A stretch of DNA of 64,000 nucleotides from Kryptolebias marmoratus (GCF_001649575.2 NC_051450.1:15227327-15291326); one strand, 5' to 3'; counted from the first letter of the stretch, positions 34,823 to 47,500 are shown. Numbers and translations: made by a program. Notes: a model not told the origin generated them from the sequence alone.

Positions 34823-35173
34823 AAAAGGGGTAGGGGTTAAATTATGTCCCTGCAAAATGGGATACTTTTTAAGAGATGCCATCAACTGTCACCAATTTAT
34901 TTTATGTACACAGACATAAAGTCATTATGCTCACATGCTATCTAATTGGTTATCTAGCTTGCAACAGTTTTTGGCATAAAACACCATTTTTTATTCCTTT
35001 TTGGATTCAGAATAGTGAACAACAATATCAAATGTAACACATCGAAATGTGCCAAACTACTTATATTGGTTGTTGTGACCATAAAATATATTTAACAGAG
35101 AAATGCAAAGCTATTTTTCCCATCTGGTCCCCTAGACCACAAAAACAACCGGGACACCCCAACCCCTTATCAC
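34823..35173. mobile_element. Possible second MITE with short inverted ends
   Basis: AAAAGGGGTAGGGGTT at 34823-34838 is imperfectly inverted as CCCCAACCCCTTATCAC at 35157-35173, enclosing about 320 bp of AT-rich noncoding DNA. The repeat is only about 15 bp and imperfect, so chance is possible. Confidence 0.3.
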
Positions 35174-36860
35174 AAACATGCAAAATGTAGAGTTAGAGTG
35201 AATACATGAAATAGTACTGACCCTAAATTATCAACACAAATAAGGTTTGCAAAATTGTTTTTGCTAGCTTGCATTTTAAATTTTAACAAAGCACTGTAAG
35301 AATAAATTCCTAATCACATTTGTTCTGCTTTTTAATGTTGATTTTGGTTAAAAATGGATGCAAATCATCCTAATTGAGAGATAAAAGGAGATTAGAAATA
35401 TCAATCAATCCCTCGTTACCAACTAAATATTGAATATAACAAACATGGGGTGATGTTGACATAAGTGCTTTTTTAATAATCAAGTGACAATCAATTTTCC
35501 TGTTACTTTCTTTTTGGACAACTCTGTCTTTAGCTGACACTTGTGAAACAGAAGTATATTCCAACATGTCTGTGAATCCTGTGACATCTGCTATTAGACA
35601 TTTCAGAAGGTTCTCTTCTGTGACTTATTTGCAGGTTTGGAAAATGAATTTAACATCACTGGATTAGAAAGCATAGGATTTATTATATCCATCATTGTAG
35701 CACTGAGTGACACTAAGCTGTCTTTCAAGCGTCCAAATGATACTCTCAAATTTAATGAGATCTTAAGCCCTGTCAACATATAATTAAAAACGTTGACACA
35801 GAGAAATAAGAATGTGAAGTTGTCTCCTAGCACTATATGCTGTGAACTTCCAGTCACCATCTTGAGCAAGTAGTGTTTGTTAAGTACATACAGTATTTCT
35901 TGGAAGTGGAACATAATCCCGTCAATATTTTACTAGCATTTTAAAACAGTTTTTCAAAATTATCTGTTTCTGTTCTGGTACTTATTCATCTCCTTTGCTT
36001 TTTTTTATTTCAGAGAAGTGCTTTTATCAGAAACTGGCTCAGCATATAAACTTGCAATGACCTAAAGCACATAATGAGTTAGACACAAAATGACACCACT
36101 TAGTCTTTCATCTTAATTTGTTATCATTTTGCTGATACACAAAGCTTTTCTATGATTTCTCACCCTGTATTTCAACTTGGGTTATTTTACTTCTGTCAAA
36201 CCACACAGAGCAGCAGCATTTCCTCTAAAAACTGTCTGCTTCCCAGCAGGTGAGGATGATGACAGGGTCTGGTGGCAGGCCAAAGCTATGCTGGCTTGTT
36301 TTCACCCTGTCCCTTCCTGCCATCATGAGCATATGGGCGGGGACGTTGCAAACTGTTGGCTCTTACCCAACAATCTATCACCTTTGCCCACAAACCAAAA
36401 TGCGCCACACTAGACTGGAAAGTAAGTTTATCAGTGTTTTGTCTCTGTGACCCTGTGGCAGATCAAATTAAGATTTGGGACAACAACTAGTATTTTTATA
36501 TGTACCCAAAAAAGGAACATGTTTTTAGACATTTTTGGCTACTTTGTCAGGCTCTCAAGTTTTATGTTATGTGCAGAAATTTTAACACATTGTCTAAATT
36601 GCAAACATGGTCTCAGAAACTGATTAATTAGAGTCCTTGAACATAGATCTTGTAAACAGATCTTTCTCTCGATGCCATTTTTTCTCATGCTTGCAATGAG
36701 GAAGCAACAACACTGATGCTGGCTTGGTGTCACCCTGAATATTTGTTATAGTGCAGACTGCAGGAGCGGCATCAAGTGGAGGCAAATGAGAGACATTTCT
36801 GGAGTGACACCTTTGCTGCAGTTTTGTTTCTCTGCAGCTTTTCACCTTTGTGTTGCAACT
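35174..36860. other. Spacer, no gene seen
   Basis: AT-rich unique DNA. Frames of 103 (35603-35914, minus) and 95 codons (36624-36911, minus) have no recognisable features. Confidence 0.45.
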
Positions 36861-36869
36861 GATTAAAAC

Positions 36870-37110
36870 AAGATGATAATAGAAGCAAGAATTGGAAAAT
36901 GCAACCCCCACCCTAGAAGCCCTAGAAGCAGACGCTCCTACACTTTCAGGGGCTGTCGCTTTGAATCGTCAGAATGCAGCCAGGCTGAAGATTTCCCACT
37001 GACTGGAGAGGAGTCGTTGGCCAGGCTTTCCTTGTCACTGGAAGTTAAGGCAGTCACTGATCCTAATGCTTACACTGTTGTTGCAGCATTCCAATTTTTA
37101 ATCACTGCAT
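36870..37110. promoter_or_regulatory. GC-balanced block, candidate regulatory element or exon
   Basis: The + strand is open for 79 codons (36873-37112) over a GC-balanced block with CpGs. The peptide is Arg/Ser-rich at the start and not recognised. A tandem CCCTAGAAG repeat occurs near 36910-36928. Confidence 0.25.
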
Positions 37111-39040
37111 GACTTGTCAGACTTAATGAGGGCAGTCGGGTAAGAATTATCAACAGACCAATAATGAGAACCTTGCAGGCTGACAGTGACTCTCCGTTTC
37201 AAATATCTATCTAAGTCTAAGTGTTAACAAAAACACAGAAAGATACGTGACTTTAAATTACAATGCAGCGTGTTTCCTGTTTGTTATGAGGATTATGAAG
37301 ACTGTAACCATCTCATGCAATCACAAGTCTTTGTATCAACATTCAAAGATACAGAAGAAGGCTGATCTTTTTTACAAATACCACAGGTAAAAAGAGAAGA
37401 AATCAAATTCATAGCAGTCATGTGTAAAATGCTAGCCAAACTCTGCTTTGATTTATAATCTTTAAGTTTGGGAGAGATGGAAAAAAAAGGTTTGGGAGAG
37501 ATGACCATATTTTGCACATCTGCAGAAGTTCTCTGTGCGTATGTGTATGTGTGTAAAGAAGTACCTAGACTGAGTGTGGCTGGCGTGTGTTCTGCGAAAG
37601 TCTCTCCCCTCTTTAATCCTTTGTGTGCAAGCAGGTCAAGAGGTAAGCAGACTAGTGAAGTTGGGTAAAACTCTGAAGACATGAGAGTCTACAGTGCTCC
37701 ACTTTTTGTTGGACTTCCACAAGAACCCTCAAACACCGAGCCAACAATCGGCTGTTGGAAAAGAGATCAGTCTGATTGGCGATTCAGGGTAATGATAAAA
37801 CTGTTCCTATTAATGTTCTTTAGTCTTCAATCTCTGTGAGTAAAATGGCAAATACCTTCAAAAATATTAGCAATTTCAGGGCAGTCAGATGGGGTCGAAG
37901 GTCAGCTAGAGGTGCCAGTGTGCTGCTGTGTCTTTCATTAATAAACAGCACTCATTAAGAAGAACAGGGAGGATTCCAAACTGAATATTGCCACATTTTT
38001 TTCCTTTCTTTGAGTGATAAGAAGAAGCCTGGTAATTCCTCACATGTCTCCAAGAGCTACAGGGGAATTTCTCTCAGAAGCTGCCCCTTCAGCTCAATTC
38101 CTCCCCACATTTCCGAAAGCTTTTCTTGCGTATCCCCTGGAAACCGCTCCACATTCTTTAAACTCTCCTCTAAGGAAGAAAAAAAAAAGAAGAGGAGGGG
38201 AAAAAGCCCCTTACATGTTTTGTTATGCCCTTTGATCACACGTTTATCTTAAAAACAGATGGCTGACCACCTTCCTGTTTATATCAGTGCACCTTGATTT
38301 GAAAGGGTTCTCCAGAAATTTGCATCTCTTGAATCTCAAACCACAGTAATAAAGGCTGATCTATTCTCACTGAAACTGTTAAAAAAGCTTAACCAGCCCC
38401 CATCCCCCATAATGTCCATGTCAGCAGTCAAAAGATTCAAGTCAGTTTTCAGTTTGGATAAAAGATAATCTACTAATGTGATTATTGCTCATTTCCTGTT
38501 TCAATAAATCAGTGTTATACACACAGAAGCTGGAAGCATCAGCTGTAGGTTGTAGGCACTGAAAGATGTGTGGAGCCTTTGTTGCAGAAATAATTTAGAT
38601 GCAACCTGCAGTTATTTAATATTGTTCTAGCAAAGTAAAGTGGAATGTGAGGAATTCAAATGATGGGGCAGATATATTTTCTCAGTTTCTGTTTACATGA
38701 GAAGCCAAGACTGCTTCTGTCCATCAGCGCTGTCAGATGTCCTCAGAGGCTTTCGGCTGAACTGACATGGTCTTGTTTTGTTACAAAGTCATTTATTTTT
38801 TCAAGAATGCATTATCTGTTTTCCTCTGTTGAGTCTGACTTGCTGCTCAAGTTCAAAGCACACAAAGTAAACCACATTCAACTTTGAATATTGTAAGTTT
38901 TGACCATGTGTCACAGCTTTTGCCGCATGTTAATTTAACAACTTTCTGCTTTCATTTCATTGCAGATTTAAAAATTATTATTAATTAGAAAGATGTTTAT
39001 TTAAATATTAACAGGTCACCTTAGAAACTGTGTTTTTCTT
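37111..39040. other. Spacer, no gene seen
   Basis: Mostly AT-rich. The 129-codon minus frame at 37293-37682 has no recognised domain. An A/G-rich run at 38177-38207 and several short frames are unremarkable. Confidence 0.45.
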
Positions 39041-39044
39041 TTTC

Positions 39045-39440
39045 TTTTAACTCCTCGAGATTGACACTGCACTCGCTAACAGGTTAGCAACCCCTCATTA
39101 GTCGATGAGCCTGGACACATTTACAAGGTCATTTTAGAGGAACGGGAGGTGATGATGATGAATGGTAGCAGACTTTTGCCCAGACGCCCTTTTACCCATG
39201 TCGCCGAGCGGTTGCTATGGTGGACATGGGGGCAATTTAAGCGTCACCGTATCCACCAGGGGGGCGCCCTCTCGGGTAAGTGGCTTTGCGACGGAAAGCT
39301 GACGCCTGCCACTGCCGTCAAGGTTGTTGTCACAGGCGGCTCTTTAAGCGCTGATGTTAAGAGATGAAAGTTGCCGCCAAAGAGTGACGGCGAGGACAAG
39401 CATTACAGGGAGATAGGCGCCAGGAAATGAGCTCTCAGAA
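39045..39440. promoter_or_regulatory. CpG cluster with CTCF-like site and donor-like site
   Basis: Second-highest CpG density of the window, in AT-rich surroundings. CCACCAGGGGGGCGCC at 39253-39268 differs from the CTCF core by one extra G. CTCGG|GTAAGT at 39276 is a strong donor on +, and the + strand is open for 72 codons from 39149. ACAAGGTCA near 39123 is a nuclear-receptor half-site. Insulator, promoter of an unrecognised transcript, or enhancer are all possible. Confidence 0.35.
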
Positions 39441-40440
39441 TGTTGCTTACATGGGAACATGCAGGAATATTACCTAATCAGTCAAATCCTCCCAAGCTGA
39501 CACTTCTTGTGAGACACCCGACGGTACCCCCACTGAACCTCTGTGCCCCCCACTCGTGGCTCAGCCCTGAGGGAGCCCCCAAGAGAGAATCTGTGGTTTG
39601 GAGGTTCTCCTTGACAGACATTCTCAAAATTACTCTAATGGTTTTGCATACAGTGCACTTTAGCCTCAATTAAAAGTGTACCAGAGAAGCTGCATATTTG
39701 CATTTCATAACAATGTGTGTGTTAAACTGAAGGTGATCTTAATAGGATTTTCTGCTGTTGGGAACCAGAGATTAGGAGCTTTATGTTGCAAGGCATAAGT
39801 ATCTGTACAGGGGACTGTTCTAATCTTAGCTGGATTATAAATGCCAGGCTGAAAAGTTAAAGGACAGAACATCAAAAAGAAATGCCCATTACCTCTTCGA
39901 TTTAAAGGTGTGAGTTAGCACATTACATGTTAATATCTGCTGGAGCTCGGAGGCTGTACGTGCAGAATTGGGCTGTAGTTTTTTTTTTTCCTCCATCCAA
40001 TAACAAAAACTACTGAAGCCTGGCTATTTAGTAAATGACTTTTAATTTGTTGCAATTTTTATTTCAATTTCAGCTCAGACAAAAAGCATCTTTATAATCC
40101 ATTACTTATTTTGTGACTTATCTCAGTTCGTGGCTTAATTTAAGTTTTTGCAATACACACACACCCACAATTTAAATTCACACACTATATGCGTGCAAAT
40201 TATATGTTAATGACTGACCAAGAAACATAAAAGGATAGCACAGGGATGTGGTCTACCTACAGCTATTAAATATATAATGCATCTGTAATCAAATTTGACA
40301 CTTAATCAAGTGAGGCATTTGTAATGCAGACGTTTGGACAGACATAACTAACTCCATCAGTGTTTGCATAATCAATGTGTGATTTTAATGATGTTTCCAT
40401 TAAGCATCCCTGCTCACTTTACAAATGATTTGAGGTGTCT
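39441..40440. other. Spacer, no gene seen
   Basis: 39480-39680 is GC-balanced and open on both strands (63-77 codons) without recognised motifs; the rest is AT-rich. Confidence 0.4.
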
Positions 40441-40890
40441 GCTGTTTATTTGCTTTTTCAGAGGGGGGTATACAGTAGTGTTGCTAGGAGCAATAATCAC
40501 AATGAGGTGTGGAAGAGAGGAGGTCAGCAGAGAGGAAATTTAAGGAGGAAAAAAATGCAATTACTTATAGATTGCTTGATTTAATTTTCTAATGAAATTC
40601 GGTGGTTTTGTATGACAGCTGCCAAGACCCACTGAAGAAAGGCGGAGAGTAAAGGAGTCCTTTTGACGGCAGACAAAGGGGACTATCATTTACAGAGAGC
40701 GGTTTTCACCCAGCCAAAAGGGGAGAGGGTGCAAATGACACATCAACAAAACGCTGTGAGCTTCCTGTATGGGCTCCTGACATTCACAAAGCCTGAGACA
40801 TGTGTTCCATCTCTTCAAGCTGAAAGCGAGAAGACCCTGCCTGCAAAGTGCCAATTGTTTCTCCAATGTCTGCATCCAAGTGTGCACGAC
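40441..40890. promoter_or_regulatory. Weak candidate regulatory block
   Basis: GC-balanced purine-rich text with GCAATAATCACAATGAGG near 40489. Opposite strands are open for 76-97 codons at 40663-40983 without recognisable domains. Confidence 0.2.
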
Positions 40891-42585
40891 TAAAAACAAA
40901 TATGAACTGTGTGTTTGAATGTGAACATAGATGTGTAGTTTTCCAGGGTAAATCACTGTTTCTTTATATTTATACAACAGCATGTAAAGATGAACTTAAC
41001 ATAGGGTGAAATGAGGTGAAGTGAATATTAGGACAAAAATCCTGGGATTCTCTTTTTTATATTTTCAGTTGGTTAAAAGATAAACAGTATCTGCTGAAAA
41101 CTAAGTTTTTTGCCATGTTGTAAATTTCATAAACTTGCTCATGTTCTGTTCTTTTTTTGCAAGGTCAGCAAGAAGTTTTAACAAAATCACTAAGATCAAC
41201 AAAAGTCAAAGACACAATTTGTTGTCTGCGATTTTAATATTTTAATTGGCAAGCTCTGTTTTTAAAGCCCTGACATGTAGATATATGTTTTCTGTGTGAA
41301 ATAAAGCACAACTGTTTCTGTATTTCACTGTAGCACTTCTCATCTGTAGTTGACATACAAGTAAACAGCAACTTTTAGTAAGCTGAATTAAAGTTTAATG
41401 GGAGTAGAGGTATGTCAGCTCTCTGTTAGGATATTTGTATAACTTATTGTTTCAAGTTCTGCTTCCTCACAGGGGGCTGTACAGTTTGGAAAATACAATA
41501 TTTTTTAACAAATTATTAGCTGTACCTTGAAACTAAGGCGCTGTCCACATGAGAACTGTAATTTCTTATTAAGCAAAATTCTATTTTTTATATTATGTTT
41601 CAGCCTTGCATCCAATCAGAAACAAGTAGAAAAATAGGTTCCAAAGTGAAAAAAATTAAACTTTTTGAAATCAATGATGTGATCAATCTAATCGAACTTG
41701 CACCTACAGCTTGTCCTCCTTTTCTTGTTGTATTTACATTTTGCAAGGTTCACACACTACTAGCCTTGTTTCCTGTTTTTTGTGTATTTTTGTGGCAGCG
41801 TTACACCCCAAGTCAATTTTTAGTGTTTCATTGTGTGGATAAAACATTCCTAAGAACTGTGCCATGTTTACAAGGCACTTTTGAAACAACAAATAAAAAG
41901 ATTAGGAAAAACTGTGTTTCCAGGTGGACAACACCTAAAGTTATTGTAAAGTTAATAAATTAAAAAGAAAAACGGTGGGAATTTTAGTTTTCTAAAAAAG
42001 AAACCATTTCTAAAACATTGCTACAAATTGACCAAAAACTGTTGTTTTGTCATTAGTTGTGTATTTATTTATTTTTTTAAAAGTACTGGCATTTAAATCT
42101 GTGATTTTACTCAAATCTGAAATAAAGGTATAAAAAAAACATTCTTCATAAAACTAAATTAAACACTCAAAGTGAGGAAGCCATTGAGTTACAGCTCTCC
42201 TATTTTTTACCTACAAAACCTTTTAAGATTTGCAACAAAATATGTTAATTTATATCTTTTTGTATCTAATAATTTAAACAGATTACCAGACACAAATACA
42301 TGTGTGACTGCAAGTCCTAAATTATTACAAGGATTGTTTAGATTTCAGTTTTCCTTCAGTGGACATTTATTTTTTTATAAATTAGATTTAAAATAGCCAT
42401 TGATAACCCCTTACACATAAAAACCTGTTGTCTTTATGTAAAACTTTAGCAAATACACAATTTGATCTTCAACTTAAAAGCTCCAAAGTTTCTTAAAAGT
42501 GCTGACAAGCCAGTCTAGGACATTTTTTAAAACAATTTAATTCCAAGCATCTCTAGAGTTGACATTGCATCTTTTTGTGTTTATT
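40891..42585. other. AT-rich spacer, no gene seen
   Basis: The longest + frame (41595-41963, 122 codons) has Lys/Phe/Ile-rich composition expected of AT-rich DNA and no domain. Chance is sufficient. Confidence 0.45.
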
Positions 42586-42822
42586 CTACACATTAGATCC
42601 TCACCATATCCACGGATTCCTTTCTGACATGGATCACAGACTATTATACACTCCCTTTTCCGGATGGATGTTCCCATATCCGCCTGAATAGGAAGAGTGC
42701 CACAAAAGGTTGGCCAATTTAATTACATGCTCATACAATTGTCCCCTCCTCTCAGGACCTAACACCTAATCATGGTTCTGGATGTGTGTCTTCATTTCCA
42801 CTGTGTCTCTCTTGCTTTCCAG

Positions 42823-42950
42823 GAGGGTCAAGGGCTTCACCAGTTAACCGCTTTGACGAGGTTCCCTGTATTGTCTCTTGCCTCGGAGAAAGGACCCTTC
42901 ACTTCGTCTCAGTGTCAAACTTTAACCTTTCTCAACTTTAATTACACTAA
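42823..42950 (+). other. Candidate coding exon with strong acceptor and donor (unrecognised)
   Basis: A clean pyrimidine tract ending TTTCCAG at 42822 precedes GAGGGTC. One frame is open across all 128 bp (enters in phase 0) to GTAAGT at 42951. The peptide starts EGQGLHQLTALTRFPVLSLA and has no family I know. Its phase-0 entry is compatible with the phase-0 donors at 1389 and 25848. Downstream 42960-43120 is unusually GC-rich. Chance splice-like sites remain a good alternative. Confidence 0.2.
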
Positions 42951-42956
42951 GTAAGT

Positions 42957-43130
42957 TTGGAGTGTGCCGCGGTGCTGTCGGGCCGACTCAGCTCCATCCG
43001 TGCGCTGATGGGAAGCCTGCATGGGTGCCTCGGCCCCCGCTGCCTCTGACACACTGATGCTACACAGCTCTGACGCTCATGTTGATGCTGACGCTTGCTT
43101 TGGCCTCCTTCCTGACCATGAAAACACAAA
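42957..43130. promoter_or_regulatory. GC/CpG-raised block
   Basis: Includes GCCGCGGTGCTGTCGGGCCG near 42966 and repeated CTGACGCT-like phrases, followed by a CA-rich repeat at 43125-43141. Candidate regulatory DNA next to the possible exon. Confidence 0.3.
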
Positions 43131-43671
43131 CACACACACACAAAGGCACACCACTGTAGACATTCACAAGAGTTGTGTTCAGACATTTTGTGCTTCTGGT
43201 CAACATAGATATCTTTATGTACACTTACATGCATACATAAAAGCTAAAACCTAAATAAAGGTACATCAGTGCAACTATCAGTTCTTGGCTACAATTAAAG
43301 TCAAGTGAACCAGACTGAAATAGATGAGGCAGCATTTCCTCATGATGGCTTTGATGACCTTTTTATACTGAATATATGCACTATGTGCCAAAAACACCAT
43401 TTGGTATCCTGCGTGTGTGAGAGAGAAAGAGAGGAAGATGGTGAGATGAAGGCTTTGGGTATGTTTGCTCATCATTCATTCCTCTGCAGGGGTGAAATGG
43501 CTGTTTTTTCCTGTTATGGTATAAAAACTTCCACTTTGGTAATAAAACAGATTTTCTTGTGGAAGTATGTTTGCCTATTAAAGATGACATATAATGTTTT
43601 TTGTAGGGTTTGTTTTATGTTTTATTCAGTGTGTTATGCAGCTTTTTTGCTCATGTACTAGATATGCAAAG

Positions 43672-44500
43672 TTAAAAAGGAAATTATTTTGTCTAACAGA
43701 AAACTGCTGCTAAACCTTTCGAAACATCTTGCTTGCCTTTTCATTTACACTGCCACAAAGAGCATATAAGTTATATGTTTTGACACACTTTAAATTAAAG
43801 CTCAGCAGGTGCTTTTAAGCCTGACTGTAATGTTATGTTTCTTGGGACAGCACAGAGTTGATGTCCGAGTCTCAGTTGTACTGGATTGAATCATACGGTA
43901 TCATATCAATGCCATATTGTATATCACCATGTCAAACTGGTACAGACTGGATTGTACCCTTATCCTGTTGTATTCACTATTCTTATTGTTGTTATACATG
44001 TGAAGTTGTCACCAGAATCTCATTGTATTAAACTATGACTATTAACTTCTCTTATCTGCTTCCTTTTCTTGTATTATGTTATGTTGTATTTTTGTTTACA
44101 TAATACATCTACAAGTTACAAAATTAAGAATACAAACAGGAAAGAGAGGGAATTATTTTCTCCAACAAAATTTTTGCTCCTAAACTTACCAAAACATCTT
44201 GCTGAAGCTTCAGGTTTTTCTTTAAATAATCATATATGTTGTAAGCATGGCTACAGCTGTTTTGTTAGATTAATTAATAAAAAGTCTAACAACAGCTTTT
44301 AAGTCTGTATATATTGTTATCTTGCTTAGGACAGCAATGAATCCAAAACAAATTTACCCAAGTGTATAACAAAGTAGAGTCTATGGTCTTGTATTAGTCT
44401 TACTGTATTGCATTGTGTCATCTTGGATTGCATCATATAATATTGTATGGTACCATATTGTTTTCTATTGTATTGGTTGAAGAACTTAAGAACTAGAGAA
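43672..44500. repeat. Diverged tandem duplication, unit about 470 bp
   Basis: Copy 1 (about 43672-44060) and copy 2 (about 44142-44500) share ordered matches: AATTATTTTG at 43682 with AATTATTTTC at 44151, AAACATCTTGCT at 43722 with 44192, GCTTTTAAG at 43811 with 44295, then GGGACAGCA with AGGACAGCA, and GGATTG...ATCATA phrases. Offsets of 469-484 bp show small indels. Neither copy is coding. It may be an old duplication or two copies of an unrecognised repeat. Confidence 0.65.
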
Positions 44501-45320
44501 TTACTTCTCCTTTTGACTACAGACCCACAACGTCAGAAAAATCTTTTAATGTTCCATGTTAAGTAGCTAGCTAAGCTAACTTACATGTATGGCTACAGAG
44601 GGACTATATCAACGTAATACTGAGTAACAAAAATAAAATTTTAGAAATTGAGGCTGTAATGGAAGTCCATATTTATATTAGTGCAACCTAAGCTACATTT
44701 CCTAGTGTTTCACATTTGTAAAATTTGATTGTAAAAATATCATGGCAAAAACATTGTGTAACAACTGTTGCAGGAATCTTTTCTTGTTGTCTTCCATTCA
44801 AATGAATGCCCAACACACATAAAGTCCTGTTGACAGAGGAGGCCCTAATGAAAGAGGAGCTAAAACAATATGTTTCAGACAAAGGGTGAAAAGAGGTGCT
44901 GCAGCAACATACTGCAGAAGAAAACTTTGGTTTTTGAACATAAAAGCATAATAACTTACTGCAGGAAATTAGCATATTAAGAGTTCTCCAAGTAAAAATG
45001 CATGTATAACCTCCTGATTACAGTTTGGTGTCATTCTCTGCATCTGCTTCTGAAAGTATCCTACAAAATTCACTGGACACACTGTCCTCAGTGTGAATTT
45101 ATAAAATGGATTTGATGGAATGACACACCGTCAACAACAGTATTAAAAAAACTACACAATAAAAACCTAAGTAAAATGCAAGACAGTATCTAAAAATCCT
45201 GAAATCTTTTTACATTTTGGCCTTATTTTTAAAACGTTGAGTGCTTGACTCAGACAGTTTGATCGATTCACAGGTAGTCGATTGCCCCACTTACATGTGC
45301 ACCCTTATGATAATAGGCCC
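44501..45320. other. Spacer, no gene seen
   Basis: AT-rich unique DNA with chance frames only (95 codons, minus, 44688-44975). Confidence 0.45.
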
Positions 45321-45329
45321 TTTTAGAGT

Positions 45330-45570
45330 CATCTAATTCTGATGATGAATTGGACTTCCATGGCAAGCCAAAAAGGAGTTACTGTGGTAACCGCATGGCC
45401 TGTCAATCACTTGCAATCAGCCTTTTTTCTCTGTTCATTGCTTGATGCGTCAAGATTGGGACCCTCTCAGTGGGGGGCTTCAAAACACTCAGAGGAAATG
45501 AAGAACCGTGTGGAAGTTCTACGTCTGATGTTTGGAAACTTTGCAGAATGTGACCCTTTGACTATGGCTT
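45330..45570. promoter_or_regulatory. Candidate regulatory element with RFX X-box
   Basis: GTTACTGTGGTAAC at 45378-45391 is a 5-bp-arm inverted repeat and fits the X-box pattern bound by RFX factors (RYYNYY, short spacer, RRNRAC). The block is GC-balanced, non-repetitive and open on + for 78 codons without a recognised motif. X-boxes mark ciliary gene promoters and neural enhancers; which applies is unknown. Confidence 0.4.
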
Positions 45571-46080
45571 ACTTATAGCTGAGAGTGTCAGAAAATTTGA
45601 CTTTGTAGTGACTTGAACGTACCTCACCCAGAAATGACACACGCATAAAATCTTTTATCTAGCAGCAATTACAAATCGCCTTCTGGGAAATACATGACTC
45701 TGCATAAACATCACATTTTGAATCTTTTAAATCTCCCCATTAACTACACAAACAACATGTTTCAGATCAGTGAAGTTTCTAAATAAAATGTAGAATTAAT
45801 AATGGAGAGTCATTTAAATGGTAATGTTTTGCATACATAAAATGCAGTTTTGCACACCATGGATATATTAGTAGGTAATGACACAATACTTACTACAAAA
45901 TATTTATAGCTGCTTTATAAAAATGAGAGCATCATTAATCAATATGTTTACATTTGATCAATCACATAGTGTTTTATTTTCTAGCGGTTTTCTGGGTTTA
46001 AATAAGCACAGTCTCTTTCAATTAGGTTACATTTTACTATAGTGCACTGGCAGCAGTTAAACATTTAGAAGAAGTGCAAC
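45571..46080. other. AT-rich spacer
   Basis: No gene or repeat recognised. Confidence 0.5.
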
Positions 46081-46990
46081 TAATTCGCTGGGCAGGCCTA
46101 TGAACTGTGGCATTACCTCCTTGAAGAAAAGGGGAAAAGCCATATAACAGAAGCACACGGGCTCTAAAGGTCTTAATTCCCCATTAGTTCCTTATTCTCT
46201 TCAGGGACAAAGACAGGGGCCTTTCAGTCTTGTGTTCCCTTGCATACCAAAGTCATTCAACAGAGGAGACCTTTACCAAGAGCAATGCTCTATTCAAGCC
46301 ATGTTAATTACAATTTTAAACCATTATTTGTTTCAACACCTGGTTAACCTATTCAGACCTGTTTAAATCCTCTTTATTATCCCAGGTGTGATGGGAAGCC
46401 ACTAAGGAGTGAAAGGTTCCTCTGTGTACTGGGAACATAATCAAGCCAGCACTATAGTGTTGAATAGCTTTCGGGATAAGATCAGATGTTCCACACTCCA
46501 GTCCTTAAATAAAATGGTGCGAGGTGGATTATGTCTGAAAAGAGGATTTTGTCAAGGATGTGTCCTCAACTTTTCTTTTTTGGTAGTAAAGCATCATGAA
46601 TAGCGCACTGCTTCTTCAGCAGCTGTATTAGAACTCAACAACTCAATGGCTGGCTTAAAACCAATTGGCTTTGTTGTACATTTCTGTGCATATATTTGTG
46701 TTACCGTTCGAGGCTTTGAGACCGAGAGGCCATGCTGTGTCATGAAGATGGATGGAGTTTCCATTAGAGGACGTGGACACAGAACGTTCTCATCCTCTAA
46801 GCTTCTTTTCTTTCTCCCATACTTTGAAGTTGTATTTAGTAGTTACACCATGGTCCTCTGTCCGTTATGTTGACATTAACAAGGCTTTATATGAGAACTT
46901 GACCCCCGTGGTGCCTTTATTACCAGGACTACTCATTTCTTACCTGTCTTAGGTACTTGTTCAAGTATGATCCTATTTCAATAGGAAATA
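46081..46990. promoter_or_regulatory. Extended mixed-composition block, weak regulatory candidate
   Basis: Non-repetitive with phrases such as TTAATTCCCCATTAG near 46173 and CATGTTAATTACAATT near 46298. Several short + frames (64-75 codons) have no domain. Confidence 0.25.
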
Positions 46991-47079
46991 TCAACAGAGT
47001 GGCATAATAGAACAACATAATGGGAAATGGGAGGAAACATAAATAAAAAGAGAATATTACACCATTACAGGAGCTTTTT

Positions 47080-47500
47080 TCTGACTTATCCTCAAGCCTT
47101 TTCTAATTTGGCCCATCACCTACATCCACAATGGCTAGAGGCTGTTTGTATACACCTCCTGCTGTGTGGTTCAAATATAGTGCAGACTTCAATATAGAAA
47201 AGGATAGCCACCCAAAGTTCTGATTAACGAATTAACACCCTTTAATAGACCTTCACCATCCTCCTTTAAATGGATTAAGGCTCCTCTCTAACACTTTCTT
47301 TTGCACAAAATTTAATTAAGATTTAGATTTGGTTTGAACATGCCAGAACAGATTCACACTGCATTCATGATGTACTTCAATTAAGGAGTAAAGCATCTTA
47401 AGCTGCTTCACCAATAATTAGACTATCTTCTCTTTTTTAAATGGTATCTAATTATGCATTATCCCCGTGTAATTTAATTTCTTTGCAAGTTACAACATGG
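47080..47500. promoter_or_regulatory. Candidate conserved noncoding element rich in homeodomain/POU cores
   Basis: GATTAACGAATTAACACC near 47223, CCAATAATTAGAC near 47411 and ATTATGCATTAT at 47451-47462. The last recurs nearly exactly at 54513. Block is non-repetitive; function inferred. Confidence 0.35.

Noticed and set aside
37293..37682. 129-codon minus frame
   Set aside because: No domain, ordinary AT-rich composition, overlapped by a plus frame; one or two frames this long are expected by chance.
41595..41963. 122-codon plus frame
   Set aside because: Composition is that of AT-rich DNA; no splice context or homology recognised.
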